Of a DNA stretch of 64,000 nucleotides, positions 36,681 to 43,840 are shown piece by piece (the first letter of the stretch is position 1; each line of letters opens with the position of its first letter). The position numbers and the translations under genes were made by a program. The notes beneath the pieces were generated by a model. It was not told where the DNA came from, made no database searches, and saw only the letters and a program-made list of their open reading frames with translations. This stretch comes from Acetatifactor sp. (GTDB lineage Bacteria; Bacillota; Clostridia; Lachnospirales; Lachnospiraceae): positions 1 to 64,000 of the forward strand of contig JAILLF010000017.1 of the NCBI GenBank assembly GCA_024693365.1, written 5' to 3'.

Positions 36681-38081
36681 ATGAGCAAAAAATCTCTCCT
36701 AAAACCCATTATCATCCTTTGCGCAGTCCTGTTATTCCTTGCAGGCATCGCTTGGCTGTCCGTCTCACTTCTGACGCACGCAAAGAATGATAAGCTTCTG
36801 AAAACGTCAGAGTATAATTGCGTCTTCTTGTCCATGTTTCCCATCGATACCTTTCGGGAGGAGGACTTTTCCCATTATCGCGCAGATGACGTGTTGCTCT
36901 TAAAATACGAAATCCCCTCTTACCGGATCTTGAAAAGGTACCTGAAGGACGTCAAATTATCTGAAAATGAAATGCACTCCGTCTATCTCGGCATTGATCC
37001 GAAAAAGGTATCCGCCGAACAGATTTTAGAGCTTCAGGAGGCCTTTCCCGAGGTTACCTTTGAAATCTTCCCGGTCTACCGCCGTCTCTCCGATTGGACA
37101 AAGGACTGGCATTTCGAAAAGACCTATAACGCCTATCTCGATCTCACGGAAAAACTGTTGGATCAAGATTTCATCCACGTCTATTCCTTCTTTGCCCAGG
37201 AATGGCTGATTGCGGACGATGCCAATTACGTGAAGGGAAATCTTCTGACGGAGCGCGTTGCCGGCAAGGTTTACGTCTACGCCGACGTGGCACATCATTG
37301 TATCTTTACCAAGAATAACATCGCTAACGTCTTTGATTCCTTCAACCACCTGCTCATTGACGCGAAGGAAAACGGCTACCGGTTCCCGGATCTTTCATCC
37401 TGGGACGTCGTTATGTTCGGGGACAGCATCATCGGCAATTACGTAGGGCATGATTCCATCCCGGGCCTTCTGTCGGCCATGACCGGCGCCCGTACGTATA
37501 ACTGCGGCTGGGGCGGTGCATGTGCAAGCGGCGCGGAAGCCAGCAGCGGAAACATCGTCATCAACGCTTACCTCACCAAGGATTTCTCTTTCATCCCGGG
37601 TGACGTTGCCGTGCGTGACGGAATCCAAAAGCGCCTGGAGGACGAAACGGAAGCTTCCGGTCAGAAACTCCTCTTTGTCCTTCACTACGGGATCAACGAC
37701 TACCTGAATGGCCGTCCCTTAGATAACGTAAATGATCCCCTTGACGCAGAGACCTTCTGCGGTGCCCTGCGGAAAATGATTGAAACCCTGCGGGAAAACC
37801 GGCCGGATGCCAAAATTCTTTTAATTGCTCCCAATTCCATCACCTGCTTTGAAAACGGAACCCGACTGCTTGGTGAAACCGGAACCTCCCTCAGCGACTA
37901 TGCGGATTCCGTCCTTCGCATCGCATCGGAATACGGTCTTCCCGTCCAAGACGATTACCACGACGTCATTTCCGCTGAAATTGCGGAGGATTATCTGGAA
38001 GATCAATTACATCCCAATGAATACGGCCGCTATAAGATTACCAAAGAGCTCATTCGCCGGATCAGTGAGCTTCATCCTTAG
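36681..38081 (+). CDS. Membrane-anchored SGNH hydrolase with additional N-terminal domain
   Basis: The protein has 466 residues from ATG 36681, which has AAAGGAG 6 nt upstream; the longer reading from 36642 starts at the promoter -10 and is unlikely. One membrane segment (about 9-29) is followed by about 215 residues of unrecognised alpha/beta sequence, then an SGNH domain with FGDSIIGNYV, TYNCGWGGACAS, LHYGINDYLNG and DQLHPNEYGR, so all catalytic blocks are present. It is the intact relative of the Ser-less protein at 25.3 kb. It is the only plus-strand gene between two minus-strand operons, has its own promoter, and overlaps the convergent GtrB-like gene by 20 bp. Confidence 0.87.
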   Translation: MSKKSLLKPIIILCAVLLFLAGIAWLSVSLLTHAKNDKLLKTSEYNCVFLSMFPIDTFREEDFSHYRADDVLLLKYEIPSYRILKRYLKDVKLSENEMHSVYLGIDPKKVSAEQILELQEAFPEVTFEIFPVYRRLSDWTKDWHFEKTYNAYLDLTEKLLDQDFIHVYSFFAQEWLIADDANYVKGNLLTERVAGKVYVYADVAHHCIFTKNNIANVFDSFNHLLIDAKENGYRFPDLSSWDVVMFGDSIIGNYVGHDSIPGLLSAMTGARTYNCGWGGACASGAEASSGNIVINAYLTKDFSFIPGDVAVRDGIQKRLEDETEASGQKLLFVLHYGINDYLNGRPLDNVNDPLDAETFCGALRKMIETLRENRPDAKILLIAPNSITCFENGTRLLGETGTSLSDYADSVLRIASEYGLPVQDDYHDVISAEIAEDYLEDQLHPNEYGRYKITKELIRRISELHP

Positions 38082-39033
38082 CGTCCTCTTCCGGCGCGCC
38101 GATCTTTTCCCGGATGACGTACTGCGGCGAATTGTTCAAGCTGATATAGATTCTCCCAATGTATTCACCGATGAGACCGAGCATCAGCATGATCATGCCG
38201 CCAAAGAATACTATTGCCGCCATCGTGGAGCTGAAACCCATGGGCACGTCAGGATTGATAAAGATCTTTTTGATCACGGTATAAATGCCATACAAAAAGC
38301 CAATGGCGGCACAAATACTGCCGATGGCCGTGGCGATGCGGAGCGGTTTTACGGAAAATGCCGTGAATCCGTTAAACCATAGACCAAACAGCTTTTTTAA
38401 GGTATAGCCTGAACTTCCCTCTTCCCTGTCCCTATGGTTTACCACCACGTTCGTGATGCTCTTCGTCGAGCGGAGCACAAGTCCGATGACGTAAGGGTAG
38501 GAATTCTCATAGCGTATCATGTCCTGAACGATAAACCGTCTTACGGCAAAATAGCTGGAGATGAACAGTTCCTTGGGCTTCCCCAGCATCACTCTGGTCA
38601 TCAGTTCATTTACCTTGCTCCCCAGATTCCGAAAGGCGGAATGCTTTTTGTGCTCGTACTTGGCATACACCGCGTCGAACCCTTCCTCCAGCTTTCCGAT
38701 CAGCTTGTCCACTTCATTTGCGGGCGTCTGCCCGTCATCATCCAGACAGACCACGTAATCTCCTGTCGTCTCACGAAGTCCCGCCATCAATGCGGAATGC
38801 TGGCCAAAATTCTTTGCAAAGCTGACCCCTTTCCTCGCACCATTTCCCGCAGGGCGCTCCGCGCAAAGCTTTCGGATCGATTCCAGCGTGTGATCCGGGG
38901 AACAGTCATTCACCATGACCACTTCGTATTCATATTCTTTCATTTCCTGCATCTTGCCATCGATCTCGGCGATCACGTGCCCGATGGTATTTTCAGAACG
39001 ATAGCAGGGAATCACGAAACTAATCTTTTTCAT
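38062..39033 (-). CDS. GtrB-like polyprenyl-phosphate glycosyltransferase (GT2)
   Basis: The protein has 323 residues. The GT2 domain starts KKISFVIPCYRSENTI, has CLDDDGQTP as metal site and SFAKNFGQHSALMAGL, and is followed by two C-terminal membrane segments (about 225-250 and 262-285), the GtrB/ArnC-like plan. It should load undecaprenyl phosphate with a sugar. It ends the pseB-pseC-pseH run, with PseH-like gene 4 bp upstream, so the sugar loaded may be the trideoxy-amino sugar made by those enzymes; this is an attractive but untested inference. AAGGG lies 7 nt before the ATG. Confidence 0.9.
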   Translation of the reverse strand: MKKISFVIPCYRSENTIGHVIAEIDGKMQEMKEYEYEVVMVNDCSPDHTLESIRKLCAERPAGNGARKGVSFAKNFGQHSALMAGLRETTGDYVVCLDDDGQTPANEVDKLIGKLEEGFDAVYAKYEHKKHSAFRNLGSKVNELMTRVMLGKPKELFISSYFAVRRFIVQDMIRYENSYPYVIGLVLRSTKSITNVVVNHRDREEGSSGYTLKKLFGLWFNGFTAFSVKPLRIATAIGSICAAIGFLYGIYTVIKKIFINPDVPMGFSSTMAAIVFFGGMIMLMLGLIGEYIGRIYISLNNSPQYVIREKIGAPEEDAKDEAH

Positions 39034-39037
39034 TCTT

Positions 39038-39598
39038 TTACCCTTCTTCGGCTGCGTTATTCTTCCGCCATTCCCAGTCCAAAACTGACATCAGTATGAC
39101 GTCCCGGTAGGCACCGTCCAAAAAAACGGACTCCCGCAGATATGCTTCCCTGGAAAATCCAGCCTTCTCATAGCTTCCAATGGCGCGAAGGTTATCCGCC
39201 AAAACGCGAAGGAAAACCCTGTGAAGCTTTTCCTCTTGAAAGCAGTACCGCAGCATCAGCTTTGCCGCCGCCGTGCCGATACCTCTTCCCCGCGCGTCTG
39301 CCTCTCCGATAAATATCCCGTATTCCGCCTTGGAATGCTCTCGGTCTACGTCGCGGATAAACACGCTCCCCAGAGGCCGGTCCGTCTGCGAGTCACAGAT
39401 GATCATCTGGATGGCCTTCCCCGTGTCCACCATGGTTTCCAGCCACCTCTCATGCCCCTCAGGCGTGAAGGGTTTCCGATAGATAAACCGGCTCCTGACC
39501 GCATCACTGTTGCGCCATTCTACGATCAGATGCGTGTCATCCCTCGTGATTGGCCGGAGATAAATTCCCGCCTGTTCGTCTCTGTATTGTCCCGTCAT
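39038..39598 (-). CDS. pseH: PseH-like GNAT N-acetyltransferase
   Basis: The protein has 186 residues and a GNAT fold: IYLRPITRDDTHLIVEWRN at the start, IGEADARGRGIGTAAAKL as acetyl-CoA loop, and SYEKAGFSREAYLRES near the end. PseH acetylates the 4-amino group of UDP-4-amino-4,6-dideoxy-N-acetyl-altrosamine, and the two upstream genes encode enzymes that make that sugar. The related RimJ/L-type enzymes share this pattern, so the substrate call rests largely on context. AAGGA lies 8 nt before the ATG. Confidence 0.8.
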   Translation of the reverse strand: MTGQYRDEQAGIYLRPITRDDTHLIVEWRNSDAVRSRFIYRKPFTPEGHERWLETMVDTGKAIQMIICDSQTDRPLGSVFIRDVDREHSKAEYGIFIGEADARGRGIGTAAAKLMLRYCFQEEKLHRVFLRVLADNLRAIGSYEKAGFSREAYLRESVFLDGAYRDVILMSVLDWEWRKNNAAEEG

Positions 39599-39644
39599 TT
39601 TTCAAGTCCTTCCGTTTTGCACCAGGGATACCGCATGGCGCTCC

Positions 39645-40838
39645 TTATTTCCGATAGTACGCAACCACCTTTTTGACGGCGCGAATGGTATCCTGCACCT
39701 CCGCATCCGACAGGGAATAATATAGCGGGATGCTCATGGAAGATTCATAATAGGCTTCCGCGTTTGGACAAAGTCCCTTCGGATATCCCAGCTTTTCGTA
39801 GTAGGAATGCCAATATACCGGAAGATAATGCACTTGCGGGCATACGTTTTCCGCATAGAGAGCGTCAAAGAATTCGCGTCTGGTACACTTCAGCTTATCG
39901 AGATTGAGGCGAAGCACGTAAAGGTGTCTCGTCGTGTCACTCTCAGGGATCTCTCTCTGTACCTGAATCTCAGGCATCTGAGAGAACGTCTCGTCATAAA
40001 TGGCTACAATCTCCTTACGTCTCTTCGAGAACTTTGGAAGCTTACGAAGCTGGCTGCAAAGAAGTGCCGCCTGGAAATCCGTCATGCGATAATTGAATCC
40101 AAGCTCCACCTGCTCATTGTACCAAAGGGCATCCGTAGGATGTACCATCTCGGAAGCATCCCTTGTGATGCCATGGGTACGAAGTCTCATCAAATGCTTA
40201 TACAATGCCTCGTCATTCGTAGTGACGGCTCCTCCCTCTCCGCTGGTCACGGTCTTTACCGGGTGAAAGCTAAAACAGGTCATGTCAGCCATGGACCCCA
40301 CGGGCTGTCCCTTATACTTCGTGCCGATGGAATGCGCCGCATCCTCAATGAGGATTAAGTTGTGTTCCCTGCAGATTTCCCGGATCTCGTCCAGCTTTAC
40401 GGCCTGACCCGTGAAATCTACTGCCACAATACCCTTTGTCTTCGGCGTGATCAGTTTCTTGATGCATTCCGGATCTATGTTATAAGTGTCATTCTCAATG
40501 TCTGCAAACACGGGCGTTGCCCCCACGTAACGCACGCAATTCGCGGAAGCTGCAAACGTGATTGAGCTGACGATCACCTCGTCGCCGGGCCCAAAGTTTG
40601 CCGCCATGGCTGCCAGATGAAGCGCCGCCGTGCCGTTGCTCACCACAACGGCATATTTTGCTCCCGTGACCTCGCAGAGCATGCTTTCCAGTTCCCGCAC
40701 CTTAGGTCCGCAAGTAATCAGGTCACTCGTCAGCGTGGAGACTACGGCATCCACGTCATCCTGTTCAATGCACTGTCTGCCGTAAAATATTTTTTTCTCC
40801 CTCACGGGAGTTCCTCCAAAGATTGCCAGTTCTTCCAT
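39645..40838 (-). CDS. pseC: UDP-4-keto-6-deoxy-HexNAc aminotransferase (PseC type)
   Basis: The protein has 397 residues, a DegT/DnrJ/EryC1 aminotransferase starting with LAIFGGTPVREKKIFYG. Landmarks are VVVSNGTAALHLAA, SITFAASANCVRYVGATPVF, and the PLP lysine in CFSFHPVKTVTSGEGG. The last motif (FHPVKTVTSGEGG) is typical of PseC. It acts after PseB, aminating the 4-keto intermediate. PseG, PseI and PseF are not in the window, so the pathway here stops at UDP-2,4-diacetamido-2,4,6-trideoxyhexose unless completed elsewhere. GGAG lies 6 nt before the ATG. Confidence 0.9.
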   Translation of the reverse strand: MEELAIFGGTPVREKKIFYGRQCIEQDDVDAVVSTLTSDLITCGPKVRELESMLCEVTGAKYAVVVSNGTAALHLAAMAANFGPGDEVIVSSITFAASANCVRYVGATPVFADIENDTYNIDPECIKKLITPKTKGIVAVDFTGQAVKLDEIREICREHNLILIEDAAHSIGTKYKGQPVGSMADMTCFSFHPVKTVTSGEGGAVTTNDEALYKHLMRLRTHGITRDASEMVHPTDALWYNEQVELGFNYRMTDFQAALLCSQLRKLPKFSKRRKEIVAIYDETFSQMPEIQVQREIPESDTTRHLYVLRLNLDKLKCTRREFFDALYAENVCPQVHYLPVYWHSYYEKLGYPKGLCPNAEAYYESSMSIPLYYSLSDAEVQDTIRAVKKVVAYYRK

Positions 40839-40864
40839 TGTCTACTCCAATCCAACGATTCTCT

Positions 40865-41860
40865 TTATTTTTCCAGATCCAGCGTCTTCAGTCTCTCCTG
40901 GATCTCTTCCACGCTCAGCCATTCCGTATTATTTCCTGAACTGTAAGAGAAACCGTCCGGGACCTTCTTTCCGCCGGGAATGATCTGCTGCTTGTCATTC
41001 CATCTCACCTGGGGGTATACGATAAAGTGCTTTTCATATTCATACGTGTTGGGAGAATCCTCCGTCGTCACCATGATCTCATGGAGTTTTTCTCCGGGAT
41101 AAATGCCGATCTCAGGCATCTTGCAGCCGGGAAGCATGGCCTGTGCCAGATCCGTAACCTTAAAGGAAGGAATCTTGGAGATAAAGGTCTCGCCGCCGCT
41201 GGATTCCTCCAGCGCCTTGATCACAAGCTTTACACCCTCCTCAAGGCTGATCCAGAAACGCGTCATGCGATAATCCGTCACGGTAAGCTCCGTTGCGCCG
41301 GCCTTGATCATCTCATGGAATTTCGGGATGACGGAGCCTCTGCTGCCTGCCACGTTGCCGTAGCGCACGATGGAAAAGCAGATATCCTTCGTTCCTGCAT
41401 ATGCATTTGCGGCAATAAAGAGCTTATCACTCACAAGCTTCGTTCCGCCATAAAGATTCACGGGATTCACCGCCTTGTCCGTGGACAGGGCAACTACCTT
41501 CTTCACGCCCTTGTTCAGGCTGGCATCAATCACGTTCTGAGCTCCGTGAATGTTGGTCTTGATGGCCTCCGCTGGATTATACTCACATGCAGGCACTTGC
41601 TTTAGCGCTGCCGCATGGATCACGTAATCTACGCCCTCAAAAGCCCGTTCCATTCTCTCCTTATCCCTTACGTCGCCAATAAAGAAGCGAAGCTTCGGCA
41701 GGTACTCCTTAAACTCATTCTGCATCATAAACTGCTTGAACTCGTCCCTGGAATAAATAATGATCTTCTTCGGCTGATAATGCGTCAGCACGTATTTCGT
41801 AAAAGCCTTTCCAAAACTGCCGGTTCCGCCGGTCACTAAAATGGTCTTATTGTTCAGCAT
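40865..41860 (-). CDS. pseB: UDP-GlcNAc 4,6-dehydratase, inverting (PseB/FlaA1 type)
   Basis: The protein has 331 residues from the ATG at 41860, which has AGGAGAG 6 nt upstream; the reading from 41893 adds 11 unsupported residues. It is a short-chain dehydrogenase with LVTGGTGSFGKAFTKY (NAD binding), DVRDKERMERAF, and HAAALKQVPACEYNP, the FlaA1/PseB hallmark. It makes UDP-2-acetamido-4-keto-2,6-dideoxy-arabino-hexose from UDP-GlcNAc. It has a strong promoter of its own at 41903-41931 and heads the pseB-pseC-pseH-gtrB-like run. CapE-type dehydratases are the close alternative. Confidence 0.92.
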   Translation of the reverse strand: MLNNKTILVTGGTGSFGKAFTKYVLTHYQPKKIIIYSRDEFKQFMMQNEFKEYLPKLRFFIGDVRDKERMERAFEGVDYVIHAAALKQVPACEYNPAEAIKTNIHGAQNVIDASLNKGVKKVVALSTDKAVNPVNLYGGTKLVSDKLFIAANAYAGTKDICFSIVRYGNVAGSRGSVIPKFHEMIKAGATELTVTDYRMTRFWISLEEGVKLVIKALEESSGGETFISKIPSFKVTDLAQAMLPGCKMPEIGIYPGEKLHEIMVTTEDSPNTYEYEKHFIVYPQVRWNDKQQIIPGGKKVPDGFSYSSGNNTEWLSVEEIQERLKTLDLEK

Positions 41861-41902
41861 TTCTTTCTCTCCTAAATAGTTTTCCGTACACAATATCGTA
41901 AT

Positions 41903-41931
41903 ATTATAACACTCATTCGCAGATTATGCAA
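41903..41931 (-). promoter_or_regulatory. Strong promoter of the pseB operon
   Basis: On the minus strand TTGCAT (41931-41926) is followed by 17 bp and TATAAT (41908-41903), which is also preceded by TG (extended -10). A palindrome AACGCC-A-GGCGTT (41930-41942) overlaps the upstream edge of the -35 element and could be an operator. Confidence 0.75.
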
Positions 41932-41952
41932 CGCCAGGCGTTTCCCGACACG

Positions 41953-43797
41953 TTATAGCAGATCCGGCGAATACTCCAGATCTCCGCCATCCTGAGGCGG
42001 TGGCGTTGGCTCCTGAGGTGTCTCCGTCGGAGTTACGGTCGGTTCTGCCGTCGGAGTTACGGTCGGTTCTGCCGTCGGTGCTACGGTCGGTGCTACGGTC
42101 GGTTCTGCCGTCGGTGCTACGGTCGGTGCCACGGTTGGCGCTAAAGTCGGTGCTACCGTCGGCGCTACGGTCGGTGCTACGGTCGGTGCCACCGTCGGTG
42201 CTACGGTTGGCGCTACGGTCGGTGCCACCGTCGGCGCTACGGTCGGTGCCACGGTTGGTGCTACGGTCGGTGCCACGGTTGGTGCTACGGTTGGTTTCGG
42301 CGTCGTGGTCGGTCTCGGCGTCGTGGTCGGTCTCGGCGTCGCGGTCGGCCTTGGCGTCGCAGTTGGCTTAGGCGTCGCGGTCGGTTTAGGTGTTGCCGTC
42401 GGTTTAGGCGTCGCAGTCGGCTTTGGCGTCGCAGTTGTGCCCGGTTCCTCCGTCGGTTCCGGTGTTACTTCCTGCTGCGTGCCCTCAGATAACTGATAGA
42501 TTCCTTCTGCTCCAGCCTCGCCCAAACTCGTACCTTCATAGCTTTCCTTCCTGGCATCCAAAACCTTCTCGGTTTCTTCCAGATACTTCGACATCACGTC
42601 CTGTTGAATCAGCCGATCCGCATCACCAAGATCCTGCCAGACTCCATTAAGACATACCTGAAGTTTACCTCCAACGACGCGTGCTTCCAAAGGCTCTTGA
42701 TCTCCCATGATTGTTTTCACAAAAGGAAGATCATCTGATGCACGATAGGACCTTATGCTCGGGATGGATTGAATTCCTAAGGTTTCAACCGAAAAAACAA
42801 ACTTCTCTGCTTTTTCCTGAACGGGCCAGCACAATCCCAAGCCCCGTTCCTGATCGTAAGCATATAAAATACCCTCTTCCGCATCTTCCGGGATTTCCTG
42901 TTCCCTTCTCAAAAGGCTATGCCCTTTCTGATCAAAAGATCCCTGATACTCCTGAAAAGAAACGGTGGACTTTTGATTCCACAAGGCTGCGACGTCTGCC
43001 GTCCCCAGATTCATTGCCGTCTGTACGACGTAATCTCCGGTAAACTTCCCCTTGGAGAGCGTCCCTCTCTCCCGAATCACGTCACCGCTTGCCGCGATGC
43101 AAGTCCATGCTTCAAAACTGCCTGCGTAATCATTGCCATTTTTCTCGCAGGTAAGCACGGTAATCTGTTTCTCATTTCCTCGAAGAACGTTGATCGTCTT
43201 GTCATCCTTAGAGTACCATATGGTGGCTTCCAGGGATCCGTCCTCACCGTATTCCACCGTGAAACACAGAACGATCCTGCCATCCTCCTGCAGAAAATAA
43301 TTACGCCCTGTTTGATAGACCCTTGGCGCATATTTCGAAAGCCATGTCTTTCCAGCCAAAAGTCCTACGGCTTCCTCCATTTGGGAAGATTTCATGCCCT
43401 GATACATGTTTCTGGCATCAGTAAGCAGCTGCGGCTCTTCCTCCAGATTCACCCAAACCTTTTCCAGTTCCGTTATTGCTTCCTCGGAATCAAATTGCTG
43501 TATGCACTCCTCCAAAACGTTTCGCTGGTCGCAAATCTTTCTCCGCTCTGAAAAAAGCTTGGCTACGTTTAAGTACTCTTTTTCCGTTGCCGTGCCGATC
43601 ATCTTCCCTTGAAGAAATTCCAACATGGCCTTTTCCTCACGGCTAAGGAACTTGTCCTGCTCTACGGTCACGGAAAGATTCTCTTTTTCGTTTTCCTGTG
43701 CACATCCCGAGAAGGCACAAAGAAGCGAAACAGCCATCGCAATGAACCGTCCTCTCATTTTTGCGCTCCGCGGCGTTTTAGCATTTTTCCCTTTCAT
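41953..43797 (-). CDS. Putative lipoprotein with long Thr/Pro repeat tail
   Basis: The protein has 614 residues. A signal peptide (about 14-33) ends at AFSGC, a fair lipobox. Residues 35-430 are a soluble domain I do not recognise, with helices first and beta strands later. The last 165 residues are repeats: eight of TP(K/R)PT(A/T), then about a dozen APTV, then mixed APTAEPTV, ending DGGDLEYSPDLL without a sortase motif. The tail probably spans the wall. It is the last gene of the long operon and follows the GH73 gene by 43 bp, so an envelope role is likely. AGGGGA lies 6 nt before the ATG. Confidence 0.75.
   Translation of the reverse strand: MKGKNAKTPRSAKMRGRFIAMAVSLLCAFSGCAQENEKENLSVTVEQDKFLSREEKAMLEFLQGKMIGTATEKEYLNVAKLFSERRKICDQRNVLEECIQQFDSEEAITELEKVWVNLEEEPQLLTDARNMYQGMKSSQMEEAVGLLAGKTWLSKYAPRVYQTGRNYFLQEDGRIVLCFTVEYGEDGSLEATIWYSKDDKTINVLRGNEKQITVLTCEKNGNDYAGSFEAWTCIAASGDVIRERGTLSKGKFTGDYVVQTAMNLGTADVAALWNQKSTVSFQEYQGSFDQKGHSLLRREQEIPEDAEEGILYAYDQERGLGLCWPVQEKAEKFVFSVETLGIQSIPSIRSYRASDDLPFVKTIMGDQEPLEARVVGGKLQVCLNGVWQDLGDADRLIQQDVMSKYLEETEKVLDARKESYEGTSLGEAGAEGIYQLSEGTQQEVTPEPTEEPGTTATPKPTATPKPTATPKPTATPKPTATPRPTATPRPTTTPRPTTTPKPTVAPTVAPTVAPTVAPTVAPTVAPTVAPTVAPTVAPTVAPTVAPTVAPTLAPTVAPTVAPTAEPTVAPTVAPTAEPTVTPTAEPTVTPTETPQEPTPPPQDGGDLEYSPDLL
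42022..42440 (-). repeat. 12-bp and 18-bp coding repeats (APTV and TPKPTA)
   Basis: Tandem 12-bp units encoding APTV run from 42022 to about 42294, followed by eight 18-bp units encoding TP(K/R)PT(A/T) up to about 42440. Unit lengths are multiples of three, so changes in copy number keep the reading frame. Confidence 0.9.
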
Positions 43798-43840
43798 CTG
43801 TTATCCCCTGCTCTCCCATTTGCTCCGGTTCACCTGACTT

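Noticed and set aside
42000..42371. A Ser/Leu/Arg-rich plus-strand ORF opposite the APTV repeats
   Set aside because: It is a reading of the 12-bp repeat in another frame.
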